A DNA stretch of 64,000 nt, from positions 310,001 through 374,000 of the forward strand of contig CM055192.1 in the NCBI GenBank assembly GCA_029224185.1. Direction: 5' to 3'. Made by a program: the position numbers and the translations under genes. Source of the stretch: Karalla daura. Taxonomy: Eukaryota; Chordata; Actinopteri; Chaetodontiformes; Leiognathidae. Shown here one piece after another: positions 33,721 through 46,652 of the stretch. The notes beneath the pieces are model-generated. The model saw only the letters and a list, made by a program, of their open reading frames with translations. It made no database searches and was not told the DNA's origin. Within the stretch, counting starts at the first letter, position 1. Every line of letters begins with the position of its first letter.

Positions 33721-34680
33721 CTGGGGTGACAGGGGTTGAGACAACACTGCTGGGGACCCAATGGCCCCCCATGTCACTGACAACAACCTACTGAACTCTG
33801 CACCATCCCGCTACAGGGAGGTTGCTGTACATACACTAAAGTACACAACAAGCAAGCACAGAGGCATATGTACTGTATCATATGCAAATCTGGTGTTACA
33901 CACACAGGTATGCAAGCACATGTAGTGTGTCCAAACTTTGGTTCTTCTGAACCAAGAAGTATGTGCATTTATCATTTGTGTCTAAATGCTCTACATGTAT
34001 CTCGACAACTCAATATATCAACAGGTTTCTTTGACTGTGAAATTTGTTGCTAGCATCCAGATGGAGAAACGCAACAAGCAAGTGACAGGTTCCTATCCAA
34101 CCCAAGCAGGATTTAAACCTACAAAAAGCTTAGAGGGCAAGATAGTTGCATGGTTGTTGGTGGTCCAAGGTCAAAGTTAATTCTCCAGCAAGCTGATAGA
34201 AATTACTAATTTCTTTCACATTCTCACCAAGGAGTCAAGTGTGTGGAGCATGTCTTGTAAATAAAACCAAACCAGAAGAGAATCAAATGTGCCTAAAATC
34301 TGAAAATCTATGCACCCTGGGAACACTTTCAAGATCTTTAACCAAAGTTTAAACCAGTGGCTACCAGCTTTAAGATCATGATTACGATTCCAAATTCCAA
34401 ATGTGCTCCTTGTGGAGTTTAAGAGTTTATTTTGTGAGCTTTATCTAAATGGAGACTTTTTCTCCTCATCATAGTGCTTGAGTATGGTTGAGATGACTGC
34501 TGGCACATCACTTTTTGGACTATTCTGATCACTGTAGCAGGTGAACAAGCCAGCCCTGCGTTTCCAAGCTTACTTGCACTGTCAAAGTCCTGTTCTCATG
34601 AATTGTTGAAAAAATGCAGACCAGCCAAAATGTCCTCCCTCCAAAAAATCGGAAACAATTTTTTAAAAGGATAAAGCAGG
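33721..34680. other. Non-coding stretch
   Basis: No gene, RNA or known repeat recognised. Confidence 0.45.
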
Positions 34681-34733
34681 AGCACACACACACGTGCACA
34701 CACACACATGCGCACACACACACACACACACAG
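34681..34733. repeat. Imperfect (CA)n microsatellite
   Basis: CA array with ACGTG and ATGCG interruptions. The cysteine-valine minus-strand frame at 34529-34912 results from it. Confidence 0.94.
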
Positions 34734-36885
34734 ACAAAGCCTGAGGAGAAGTGACAGAGCCACCAGGAAGCATTGCAGAGCCTGCTGTGAGTAGAGGAGT
34801 GGAGCTCCAGCTCTCTCCACAGATCAGCTCCACAAAGCACTCGGTCTGTCAGTGGTTTACCTCTCTTCAAACGACTTGTCACCACGCTCTTCCTCTTTAG
34901 CGTTTCTCTCACTTAGATGACGCCATGTTAGAGTGAGGTTGGAAGCAAGGCACTTTAATGCATTCAGGGGAGATTGGTTGTGAAGTCTTGCTCCCCCCAT
35001 GCTCTTCCTCCGAGGCTGCCCTATTGATTGTTGTGTGTGTTGCTGCTTCCTGAGATCCCCGTCAAGCCTTATTATTGCAATAGTGTTCCTCCGTCTGGCT
35101 TTGGCAGGTAACTATAGTGGTGCAGGCTGGGATTTTAACAGCTCCTGTGTTGTATCAGGCACATTTGGGCTCATTCCTCCGTTCTTCGTTTTTCCGCTTT
35201 TCTGTTGGTCATTGCTTTGGAATTTCAGCACTGCACCTGTCAGAGATGAGTCACTAAAGGTAACTCTAAAACTTATTTTCGTTGTAAACTTTTTGTGGTA
35301 CACTTATGAAAGCATAATGTTTGTTGCAATTGTTTGTTTTATAATATGGACTTATTCAACACATATACTTTGTAATAATGCCAAAATGATTAATTATATC
35401 CCCGAAAGCAATGTGTCAGGGATATTATGGTTTTTGCCCGTCCACCGCTGCCGCATCCACCACCGCATGTTTTTCGCGTTAATGTGATAACTCGAACACC
35501 ATTTGGATTTAAATTTTGATATTTGGTCACTAATAGGAGAAGAACTGATTCAACTTTCATGCATTTCGGAATGTACGTTTGGCCACAAGGGGCAGCACTT
35601 TGGTTGAAAAATTACATTTGTGCTTATATCTCCAGAACTATTAGGCCGATTGATGATGCAAATGAAGCAACACGGACAGTTCAATCGTGCCTTGGGCGTT
35701 CGGGGATATATCCACTGCATTTGGTGCTGAGGGCACAGGTCTAGTTTAACTATAGAAAGTTGTGCTCCAGAGGAGATGCATACATTTTTTTTTAAGATAT
35801 AGGTATATCTCCTATGATTGTACTCTGAACTGTCACAACATGGAGACTGCCTAGACTGCTTAGGCCCATGAAATATTCATTTATCTATTTAAACCTTCCT
35901 CCCAAGAAAATGTAAGCTTGTCCTCTGGATAATCATTTTACTAGTTTACTCACCATATGTATCTCTGTGAAGATTGAGAACTAAAATATTTATTTTTACG
36001 CAAATGCAAACACATGTTTATGAACATCTCTTAATCAAGGCACACATGCACAAGCTCAGTTTGAATTTCAAGCTCAAGTTCCTCCGACAGTTGATTAAAA
36101 TTGATGTACAAATCATTTGGATCAATGCATTTTATGTTCTCTTGGTAAATGACACAATATATTCAACATCTACTCAGCATCTACATCATTCACTATGTCA
36201 CATTTGTACTCACATTTTTTAAGGTTACTATCAATGATAATACTTCATACAATCTGCTGGTGTTAATGTGTATAGTCCCAGCTTAAACAATTCCTTAATA
36301 TGAATATACTATGAATCTAAAATCTGTTGCGTCATATCTATAGTTGTGTCATGTATAGTTATATCTGTCTATTGTATATTTCATGCAACAACCATAACTA
36401 AATGATTGGATTATTTATTTATTTATTATTATATTATTATGACATTTTCATTGGTTTAACACATTGCCTCAGACAAGTCATAATGCCTATAACCTTTACA
36501 TTTGTTGTTACTCTATTCTTTATATTTTAATATTTTATGATAAAATTACATTAATGCTTAAATTTTCAACCTAATGAATTATAAATTAATATATGAGTAT
36601 TCTGAATTTATGCATTTCCAAATCAAAATGTCAAGTCCACACTGGGACATACAGTCCCTGGGGTACACCTACACTAAACCAGTTACCTCATAACTGTTTA
36701 CATGTAAGATTCTAACATGTTTTACATTGTAGTAGTAGTAGTGGTGTATGGTGCTCTGAAAATACTTCAAATACAAACTATACTGCAAAAACTGACAGCT
36801 CAGCTATTTCTACAGATATCAGAACTTGAGCAGATTGTCCCAGTGCACATGCAAAGTCACATGCACTAAGTGAACTGATGCTGGA
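34734..36885. other. Long non-coding AT-rich stretch
   Basis: A 162-aa frame (34999-35487) is hydrophobic with no recognised domain, and I do not call it a gene. Part of 35400-35745 has a dispersed-repeat flavour (see findings). 35760-36880 is very AT-rich with nothing recognised. Confidence 0.4.
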
Positions 36886-36889
36886 GCAA

Positions 36890-37700
36890 AGTTTCTACGC
36901 AGATACTGGATCGCTGTAATCTCACTATCAAAGCCGAGGCTTTGCTTTTCCACAGCACTCTGGACAGTGGGGGAACTTGTGAGGAGTTAATCTCAGTGAA
37001 TATTTTATGTGGGGTGTTTTTTGTGTTTGATTACCCAGCTTGCTCCTGCCGTCTCCGCCTGGCCTAGCAGCGCAGGCAGGACAAACCCAGCCCTCCCTTT
37101 GCCACCCATCTGATGCACTCATCCATGCAGCCTCCCTCCATCGCTCACTCACCCCTTCGCTCTCCACTCTGCCCATTAACTTCAATTAATGTGATGGTTC
37201 ATCAGTGGTGGAGGACTCTGTCACGAGGCCGTACCCCACTACTTATCTGATTACTCTTAATGGGAGAAAATACGATAAACAAATTCAATTATCCCTGACC
37301 TATTTCCAATGGTGGGGACAGGATTATTATTCATGTCATCTCTGAAGTATGAATATGAAGAGAACTAATTACCTTGGTGTCATGCTTTGGATGGACAGGG
37401 TATGTAAATATACTTCATATTCATGGTGATGAACTACTCTACAATGTAAAGGCCAGAGAGGGTGGGGAGACGCTGAAGATGAACACCCCCTGTTGTGTCC
37501 TCAGTGGCTATCAATTCTTCACCAGGAGCGGCCTTCACCCGCCTATATTGATGACAGCCGAGCCTGTGCTGCACATTCCTCCAGCAACCACACAAATGAT
37601 GAAGACAGATGGATATAGATTTAATTAAATCTAGAGCTGACTATATGAAGATTGAAGGGGGTAATTGAAGATGAATGCCTGATATGGCTGCTAATTCAAC
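36890..37700. promoter_or_regulatory. Candidate enhancer-like segment with homeodomain sites
   Basis: A long non-repeat stretch with CATTAACTTCAATTAATG (37174-37191), CTTAATGGG near 37255, CTAATTACC near 37364 and an 18-base perfect palindrome at 37616-37633 containing TTAATTAA. It also has GTAATTGAAG near 37661. The concentration of TAAT cores away from any simple repeat is typical of developmental enhancers. Not tested for conservation. Confidence 0.35.
37616..37633. promoter_or_regulatory. 18-bp palindrome with TTAATTAA core
   Basis: TAGATTTAATTAAATCTA is its own reverse complement. TAAT-ATTA cores in inverted orientation fit dimeric homeodomain binding. Binding is inferred. Confidence 0.45.
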
Positions 37701-39006
37701 CCCTCGTTTGAATCCTTATATCTAGGAATTCAGACATGCTTTCAGCAAAGGATGACGATGTTGCATGGAGTATGGTTTTGCCATTTTTCTTTTTCTCATC
37801 CTTTGTAGATGACTTCACCTTAAAGGCAGCTCCTGAAATAAAAATGTGTATACTGTGCGATGAAGTATATTTTGTCGAGTTGTGCACTATCCTGAATGTT
37901 TTGGACAATGCTTAAAGCTAAATCAATCCACAGTTTCAGACGATGTAATGGTGCATTTCCATTTTGGTGCCTTTTAGTGGCAAAACAGGAAATTCCAGAC
38001 AATACATCGATGACTGACGAAGATAGCTGCCTATTATATAACTATCTATTAATATCTATTATCTTGAACATCTATGAACATTTTAGTTTGCCTGAGTCAT
38101 ATCAGATAGATTCGGTGCTAGTTTTGTCATGACAGTGATTCATTTTGAGAACTTTCACGATCCAGGACTTCTTTATTCCCTCCCCAATTTACCTCTAGTT
38201 TTCATTATATTAGGATTTAGGACACCCATAGTGTCAAAAAATTGTCTCTGCACTAAGTGCCGCACTTAAAAGTGCAAAGAAAAATCCTGTCAAAAAACAA
38301 AATCCAAATCAGCTGGTTAACTAATATTTATTAGTTAGACAAAAGATGTGTCTTGCTCGCTGTGGACTTATGCAGTCATGAATCAGTAGTCTATAAGTAT
38401 ATTATATGTTATTTTTATTCAAGCTACACTGATCCCGAGTGACATTGGTATGAACAGCAACTGGACAAAAATGCTGTAGACTACGCTGTAGAATAGATGA
38501 TGCCCATCTAATGTGTGAATAATAAAGTCACAGTTCACTAATACTTAAGCCTCACTAATTAACGGGTTTATAAGCCAATGACATGTAAATATTGGGTTTA
38601 AGCTTGTCTCACTGCCCCCAAGTGGCCAAAAGCAAGTTCATCCAAAAACATTATGTTGTACAAAGTATGTTTCACTCAGCTTTCAGCTGCTCCCAGAAAC
38701 TCATGTAAACCAATTATATTTACTCTTAAAATAGGATGATCAACACAATCTAAGATTAACTAAGTAATTAATGAATTCAGCTGCAGCTGCTCAACTGAAA
38801 GACAGGTTTGTGCAGTATTTAAATAGAAATTAGGCTGTCCTCTTCATGGCAGCATGTCTGTGGAATAGCATGGGCTCCCTCTGTTGGCCAGGGGCAAGCC
38901 AGTGCTCCACTAGGATAAGTAGAAGAAGTCAGTGTCATGAGAGAGGTCCAGATGTGTTACGGCGACCGCTGCTGCTCCAAAACAAACATAAAGCAAACAG
39001 ACAAAA

Positions 39007-39040
39007 GCAAACAAACAAACAAACAAACAAAGAAACAAAC
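39007..39040. repeat. (AAAC)n microsatellite
   Basis: About eight AAAC units with one AAAG. Confidence 0.94.
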
Positions 39041-39470
39041 AGATCGTCATATATGACTCCTCTTTTCTAGACTTACATCGAGCTTCCAGCTGTTGGTGTC
39101 TAAGCCCTCTAGCAGGTTCTTTTCTTTTTCTTTTCCACTCTTCCCTCTCCAGCTTTCCGTTTTGTGTGTCTACGTGTGTGAGAGTGTGTGCACATTTCTC
39201 TCTGTCTCTGACTACGCTAGCGCTTGTGTCTCGGAGAGTTCACTGACTCTAAAGGATCGATGAAGGGAGGAGATTCAGAGCCAATTATTTTCAGCTTAAT
39301 GGTCCCTGGGGTACAGGGGTGAGCAACAACAAAACGCCTTCAAGAGACATCAATTCTGGACAAGCCAGCTCCTCCATCTCTGCACTGCCACAGTGTGGGC
39401 ATCAACTACGAGCTCTCTGGAGGAGAATGAAGCGCATGCTGCAACAGAAAGATCTGACACACATGCAGCT

Positions 39471-39500
39471 ACGCACACACAGACACACACACACACACAG
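39471..39500. repeat. (CA)n microsatellite
   Basis: CA array with one GA interruption. Confidence 0.93.
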
Positions 39501-41335
39501 AACAGTAAGAGCAGCTGGAAAGTGTTAACTTGGAGCGTCACTCGAGCACAGTGACAGAAGATGCTTCATGAAACTATCAGCACTGATCCAGGAAGGCTGC
39601 TTGATGGCAACCAGATGAGCGATGAGAGTGAGGATGAGAGTGCTCAAAGGGAAGGAAAATGAACACAGTCAAAGGATTATCGCGTTGTTTGGGTGTCTTG
39701 TTATTTTTTGCAAAGCTTTTACAGGCTGCTGCTGGTGCGTGCTCATCTCAGCGTGCCATAATAATAGAATCGACACCTCATCACCAAGTGCCTGTGAGGG
39801 AAAAATGTATGGTAGCCCAGATATTAATTTCACCACAGTTAGTATCCGGGCTTCAATACATTTCTCCCCGTCTGGCATTTCATCATTCAATGGCATACGG
39901 TAACTGGTGAGCGGTAACTGTGTCCGAAGCACTGTCCTGGTGGTGCATTTACTTACTGTGTACGCTCTGACATCTCAGGTTTGAAGTTCGTTTAGGAACT
40001 GCAAACGTCACACAACCGAACCGCAACCATCAGCTGGACAATAGCAAGCTACTTGAAATCATTATACTGACGGCAATTAAGGGCATAATGATGCAAAATA
40101 TTTACTATTTATTTAGAGAAAAGAAAATGTAGGAATGATCAGGAAAAAGAGTCAGCCATTAAAATAAATGTTGTTTGCTGCTCTGTTTTAATGTTGAACA
40201 ACACACCTTGTAGGGGTGATGGATTCTTTCAAATTGGATTTTAGCCTCTACTTATTTAGGAGTATTGCAAATCCTTGTAAATGCACAGACATGAAAGACA
40301 GCAGAAAGAGCAGGTAATAGTTCAGTAGATCTAAACTTGTCAAACCATTACAGCAAATGTCATCTTACACTTTGATTACCTTTGGAGTTGGATAAGATAT
40401 TGAAACATTTTTCATCATCCACTCATCAGTCTCTTTAAAGACAAACTACTTGTGTGGTTTCCTAATATTCCCAAACATTAACCCAGCATAGTTTCACAGT
40501 GTCAAACCATTTCCACCTTAACTGGCAAATTGATCATTTCAACAACAAAATACCCTCACTTCTTATTTTGATGGCTTCAAGAACATTGGAAAAGACTAAC
40601 TGAAACAGCCAGGAAAGACAGGAGGAATATCACAAGAATATCACAAGAGTCGGTTAAAATATCACTTTTATTGTCAAACTGAAGAGTGTGCCTACTTGTA
40701 CTCAACCTACTTACGCTTGGCCTTTATCGTCTGAATGAAACGAAATGCAGCTGTGTCTTCTGATGATCACCTCTAAAGATTGGGGAGGTGAATAACCTGC
40801 TGCGCTTGGAACCATGTTTTTCCCCACGTTGTTGAGCGGTGGGACGCCAGCTTGTTTAAAGCAGTCCCACTGGGCACCTCTGAGGTGCTGTTCAATGAAG
40901 CGCCACCAGTGACACTTTACCCCAACAGCTTAGCGCTCATCAACTATTTAGATTTGCACTTAACGCTCCTGGGTAGGTATTCGTCTTGCTGCAGGTGGAC
41001 GGGAGAGGAAATCGTTAATATGCCAGCGATGAGACAAGAATGGGACGATCCCTTTTAAGACTACATTTACACTGATTCAAACCTATTGTGTGTGGCGGTG
41101 TGGCAGTGGCCAGGTTTGCTTTTTTCTTCTTACGAATGGGGGGGTGGCAGTGAGGGAGGGGTTTGGGGGGTTAAGGGGGGATTTGTTTTGATCCCGAGGG
41201 TGCCCGTTCCCAACTGCCCCCCCCTCCTCCTTTTTCCTAAAGACAGTCCCCAGGCGCAGAGCTATGAGACTCCCTCCTCTTCTGGAAGACAGTATCCCTT
41301 GCCTGTACAGACACATCCCTCAGTTTGGCTCCTCA

Positions 41336-41410
41336 CATCCCTCTCTCTCTCTCTCACCAGACTCACCCCAACCCCCCCCCCCACCCCCACCCCCTTCCCC
41401 CACACACCCC
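41336..41410. repeat. (CT)n followed by C-rich tract
   Basis: CT run at about 41341-41355, then cytosine-rich sequence to about 41410. Strong pyrimidine bias on the plus strand. Confidence 0.9.
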
Positions 41411-41504
41411 ACTCAGTCTCTCCATCTCCATCGCATCCCCAGACTCCCACAAGCAACTCCATGAGGGGTCACATGATGAATGAGCAGACAGCCAGTAGGA
41501 CCTC

Positions 41505-41505
<1 letters not shown>

Positions 41506-41545
<40 letters not shown>
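41506..41545. repeat. (TG)n microsatellite, first of three
   Basis: About twenty TG units. Confidence 0.96.
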
Positions 41546-41548
<3 letters not shown>

Positions 41549-41583
41549 CGTCTGTGTAGTGGGAATATTCACATGCATCCATT

Positions 41584-41596
41584 TGTGTGCGTGTGT

Positions 41597-41630
<34 letters not shown>

Positions 41631-41631
41631 T
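41584..41631. repeat. (TG)n microsatellite, second of three
   Basis: TG array with GCG and ATG interruptions. Confidence 0.95.
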
Positions 41632-41722
41632 GGTCAGAGAGTGATGACCACAACTGCCAGAGTGATCACAGTGGGATTCATTACGGCGACAGACAGGGCC
41701 GCCTCTAAAACACTGACCGTGC

Positions 41723-41723
<1 letters not shown>

Positions 41724-41756
<33 letters not shown>
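41724..41756. repeat. (TG)n microsatellite, third of three
   Basis: About sixteen TG units, in the same orientation as the two arrays before it. Confidence 0.96.
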
Positions 41757-42559
41757 ATGCGTTGACAGGCACTCTGCTAAAATGGCGTCTGAGGATTACA
41801 CACTGACTGGGATGAAATGAACAGTGTTGTGTGTGTGCGTAGGTTTGATAAATTATTTACATCATTGAGAAAGCAACGTCGACACTGTTTATGCCCGCAC
41901 CTGCTCTTCTCAGTGCTTAAAAGATGATTTATGTGTTATGGTCACATTAGATTTCAGAAACTATTGGTCCAGCGTCTTTTGGGACATAAAGTAGTGGTTA
42001 CAAAGTGCCGCAGGCTCGTTTGGGAGGCGGCATAGCGAAAGAAAAGTAGCATCTTATAACTGGACCAGGCAAACTCCTGTCCAGAGAGCTGTTACAGCAG
42101 TTTGTTTGCTCTTACACTCAAATGAGTTATGGACATGCTATGGGGGAGAAGGCTGGCAATGCTTGCCATGAATCTAACAGCGTAAGAAGCTATCATCAGG
42201 ACAGGTTGACACCACAAGATGTTAAAGCCCCCTCTAATGTTTAACTTAACAGAGAGAGAAAAACTGGCCATTTTGTGAGCAGCATCAGAAAACTTATAAG
42301 TGCTGCACAGGGAGAAAAAAAGAAAGTGTGGTGGCAAATACATATGAGGATAAAAAAGGCTTCAGATTCTGAAGCTCAGGGTTTCTTGCTGTTGTGTAAT
42401 TGTTGTGTGTGTCTGCTTTTGAACATTTACAGTGCAGCAGAATTATGACACTTACGTAACTTCTAATCACCATGATGAGTGCAGTTTCTACCATACCTCA
42501 GTAAATAATAATAAAGCTGGTAATTAGCTTTTGGTCCTACTTAAGCAAATCTAATTTGC

Positions 42560-42690
42560 TCACAGGAGGAAGGATGTTCGTTCACATCCCTGTCAAACTG
42601 AAGGCCATTTCTATGTACAGTCCAAATGTTCTCCCTGTGTGTTTACAGGTTTTCTCCAGGTGCTCTCGTTTCTGTTTATATGTTTTTATA
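42560..42690 (+). mobile_element. RTE-like LINE 3'-region fragment, plus strand
   Basis: GCTCACAGGAGGAAGG, then TTCACATCCCTGTCAAACTG, GGCCATTTCTATGTACAGTC and CAAATGTTCTCCCTGTGTG with GGTTTTCTCCAGGTGCTC follow the plus-oriented order of the fish LINE class seen at 9.95 kb (reverse complement there). Confidence 0.65.
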
Positions 42691-43289
42691 TGTATTCTCT
42701 GACAACCAGGCCCTTTGGCTTTGATTCCTACTTAAATTGTAAATTCTCATATTATTAATTTTATCCAAAACAGCTCAATATAGTGTTTCATTTTTTTACA
42801 AACTTTATCCATATGCATGTTCTATTTCCATATTTTATCTTGTGATGCTGCTGTGGAAAACATGGCGCAATCTGGGATCAATCATGGACATCCCATGTTT
42901 GTGTCATGGGATGAAGGTTTGAACGAAGCATCAGTGAAAAACTAAATTTGCCTACACGCTCGTTTACTTGCACTTGTATATCTCATCACAATGCTTGTAT
43001 CCACATTAATATTCCTCCAAACTTGCACGGGCCTTCCTCTGCTGTCGTGAGCAGAATGTGACACACAATTTGTCTGGAGCATCTTAGCTTCAAATTGCAT
43101 CATTTTCCCCGTAGTCTCTTCCAACATGTCCCAGATATCAGTCTCCTGCTGCAGACAGGGGCGTCACAGCCGGATTTACATACAGCTCTAACAACACAGA
43201 CACCCACAACATCGCCACACACCAGCTCAATATTTCATGGCTGTATGAAATATGCCTGAATGTGTGTACTGCATCTGCCATCTTTTGGG

Positions 43290-43580
43290 CTTTGCAGCCC
43301 CCAGGAGGCCCGTTTGATCTGTAATTGGGAAGTGTGCTGAATTAATCAGCAGTTTATCCACTTTTTAATTGAAATAACACTCTTAAAAAACACTGATAAC
43401 ACAGAGAACAGCACCACTGATCCTTCCTGTATTGTCTTTTGCCTATGCTCACTAATGGCCCGCTGAGATTCAGGGATACAGTGGTGACAGGAGCAGAAAG
43501 ATACTGAAGAGAGAAATATCTTTTGTCAGTGCAATATTCTCTGACTGCTCCACGGAGAATTTATTTCTTTTGATTTAGAT
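43290..43580. promoter_or_regulatory. Candidate enhancer-like segment
   Basis: Non-repeat sequence with GTAATTGGG, GCTGAATTAATCAGC (nearly palindromic, near 43338) and TTTTTAATTGAAATAAC. Could be homeodomain-bound. Inference only. Confidence 0.27.
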
Positions 43581-46365
43581 TTTGTTAAATGTTTTGTTGT
43601 TTTTAGTGTTATTCTGTTGATTATCATATCGCGCCTCAGTTAAACATTGAAATCACTGTATTATATAACCCAGTATCTTTTTCTTTAGTCAACTCAAGTC
43701 ATTTGATTTATGGCGCTCAATTTAAGACAACAGGAATTGGCCCAATGTGCTTTGGGTTTCTTTTAAAATGGGTAAGATAAAACAATAGAAAAACATCACA
43801 AGTTAAAAAATGAGAATTCGTATGCATAATAGAAGGTGAACAATGTCAAATGGCGGTGGCGCAGATTGAGCTAAAAGCAATAAATAAGATAAAAGCAAAA
43901 CAAAACAAGATTTAAAGGACTTTGTTCTGTAGGATGAAACAACCACTGTGTCTACAGTAGTAAAGCAATACATAACTACTTCTAAAATAACTGAGACAAG
44001 CAATAGATTGTGTAGTGAAGCTGTAGGTGTTATGGGCTTTTAAGAGTGCAGTTCAATAATCTTTTTTTTTCTCAAAATGTTTTCAACTAAAATTTTTACT
44101 TGAATAGTTTTCTCTATCAAATCAGTGCCACAGGAGTCAGTCTATTCTGTTATATTCTATTCTATTGTAGACTCAGGCACAGAAAAGTTGTTGCCAGAGA
44201 TGTTTCCATATTTATACTAATTGTGGTATCCATTAAACAAAAGCATAGTGTGGTGTTGTCTGTCAGTTCCCCCAACCCCACACCCATCCCAACCACCCCC
44301 ACCCTTATAGTCATAGTGGAGGTGATATAATAAATTGTTGCAGAGAAGATCAATGTCTGTGGGAAGTGGTAAGGGAGAAAGGGAGCAAATCTCATTGTTC
44401 CTTCTCGCTGTGTTCCTGCTCTTCATAGCAGATCCCTGGCTGCCCACATGATGGATGGCAACCATTCTGGAGTGGCCGTTTGGTACTTGGCATCATGGTG
44501 GAATGGGAGTCTGCGGCCGTCAGATCGGAGACGTTGGCTGTCCCCAGCGCTCTCCAGACAAAGCCCCCAGAGGCCTCCACTCTGCCTAAATGGAAAGGAG
44601 GTGCTATAAATCAGCCCATCTGGGAGGTTATGCATTGCCTTGCTATCCATCTCAGCCCCTGGTCCCTGATGGGGAAGAAGGGGCAAGAGGGGTTGGGAGG
44701 CAAAGGGTAGAAGGGGATTGCATACCAGGGGAGAGATAGGAGGAGCTGCAGGGAAGTAGAGGTCCCCCAACCCAATGATCCAATGACCTGGTGATGAAGA
44801 GACGCTGTGAAGTGAGGAACTACCAGAGCGGCCACACCAAGAGTCCGAGAGACGAGCCAGCTTCTGTACATTACTGAACATAACATTTTATATTTTCTTT
44901 TAACTTTCACTCTGGTCATTTGGCCACAACAAATAATTTATCCGTATTCAACATTCCTCATTATCCACGTCAAGCTAGTTTTAGGTGATGACTTGTGTTT
45001 TAGGTGATGTCTAAGCTTGCAACGTCATTGCCTGCTTGATAGGCAATTGCTCAAATCAGAATTGGGGGAATTTTGGATTTTGCTCAAGGAACAAAATTTA
45101 TCTCATAGGAAATTCTGGTGTCAGACATCGCTCCAAACACAATTGAATAAATAGCAGTTAATGAATGGAAAAGTATTAAAAACTATATACAGTGTAACCT
45201 CAAAAATGTTATGTAGGTTAGATACAATCAGAATCACATTTATCTGAATCAGATAAATGGAATTCTGATAGATATGCTATTGTAAATTGTACTATTTATT
45301 GCACATAGCATCTGTAGTAGTGATATTACACGTTAGTATAGATGTTAGTATTGTCAGCTTCAGCTGTCTTTGCTATACAGACAAGAGGACTTAGAAAGTC
45401 CTATTGCCACTGGTAGGAGAGACGTCCTGTACTACTCTTAGATGTCCCTTGGTGGCCTCAGTCCACTGCTGTAGATGCTCCACCAGGACACACCATTACA
45501 CATATGGCATCACTAAGTTTATCGTAAATATTATTCAAGGCCATAACATACGGGCGTAATATGTCATGTAGGAGTCAGCATATTGGTGTTTCATGCGTGA
45601 GTCACTGTACCACATTCTGTTAAGTAGGGCCACTATCCATATCTGGATCATGCAATACACAGTGGCAACTGATTTTGCTGTGAAATACACACTACACACA
45701 CTCATTGCATAGAGTATGTTATTCTGGACAGAAATAGATTCATGCTGCTGGAAAACAACACATCAGTAAGATTTCACTGTATAAACCTAAAAATGGGGGA
45801 TCTGAGAGGAGCTGCAGAGTTGGTATTTCACAGTGCACTTTTTTATTTGATTCCTTGTTAATAGAAGAGGACTGATTAAAGCTAATCTTTGACTAACTTT
45901 AGAGTTAGCAAAACATGTAATGTAGCTTTTTGGAGAAAAGATCTGTAGTAGAGAAAAAAAAATAAAGACATTTCAAATCTAAACAAGGGTTACAATTTCT
46001 CTTAATGATGTGGATTAAAATATCTAAATAATATACAATAATAATTTTAAAATGTGATCTCATGTGTTACACAGTGTTACTACTGTGTCACTACTGAAGT
46101 CTGACATGTTGGAGTCAGTCAGTCCTGTCAGTGTGGGAGCACATACCAGAGGGGAACGAGAAGAAACGGAGGCAGATTCTGATTGTATGAGTGGCAGTCA
46201 GTGTGTCTGCCAGCATTCACATGCATACATCTATGTATGGGTGTGCCTGTGGCAGTAGCAGGGGTCGAGCAGAGAAAGCTTTTGCTCCTCATCTTCAAAA
46301 CAGTGGCATAGTTATGTGTAGCAGGACCCTGCAGACGGTGGCAGCGCCAGGGGCTGACAGGGTGG
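43581..46365. other. Long non-coding stretch
   Basis: No gene is recognised. The 152-aa minus-strand frame at 44423-44881 overlaps others on both strands and has no known domain. An imperfect inverted repeat lies at 45229-45267. Confidence 0.4.
45229..45267. repeat. Imperfect hairpin, 16 pairs, 3-base loop
   Basis: CATTTATCTG (45237-45246) pairs with 45250-45259, and outer CAGAAT (45229-45234) pairs with ATTCTG (45262-45267), separated by a 2-by-2 mismatch. Confidence 0.88.
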
Positions 46366-46652
46366 CTGAGAGGAGTCACACTGCTTCAAAGAAACAAGAC
46401 TCAACTGCAGGGCAAAGCATCTGAACCAAGCACGCCTCCACCCTCCAACCACTGCAACATGGAGAAGGGTGGGGGGGGATTTGACTTCTCTATTCACCGC
46501 TGCTTAACTCTCTCCAGTGCAAACAAGGGAGAAGAACTGAAGAAACTACCATTACAGCCCGTCGTGCAGCTTAAACACCCTGCTCCGTCTCCCTCCATGT
46601 CTCCTCCTGGGAGAGGAGAACCAGAAAATGTGCCTGAAGCTACAGAATAAAC
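46366..46652 (+). repeat. Direct repeat pair, copy 1 (unnamed family)
   Basis: Matches 48991-49240 in the same orientation. Both start with ACTGCTTCAAAGAA and end in a gap-free block of about 109 bases, near 83% identical by my count, finishing GCTACAGAATAAA. The encoded frames end alike (KLPLQPVVQLKHPAPS here). Ten of about 35 codons differ in meaning, so there is no sign of protein-level constraint. Could be a dispersed repeat or a local duplication. Confidence 0.75.

Larger units (their letters stand above)
37701..42559. other. Long non-coding stretch with several microsatellites
   Basis: No gene recognised. It includes AAAC, CA, CT, C-rich and TG arrays listed separately. The frames at 39622-39932 and 41086-41559 overlap on both strands or run through simple repeats and have no known domain. 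A 12-base direct duplication, AATATCACAAGA, lies near 40626-40648. Confidence 0.4.

Noticed and set aside
34999..35487. 162-codon hydrophobic plus-strand frame
   Set aside because: No domain, no plausible start context, AT-rich composition that gives chance hydrophobic frames, and an overlapping frame on the other strand.
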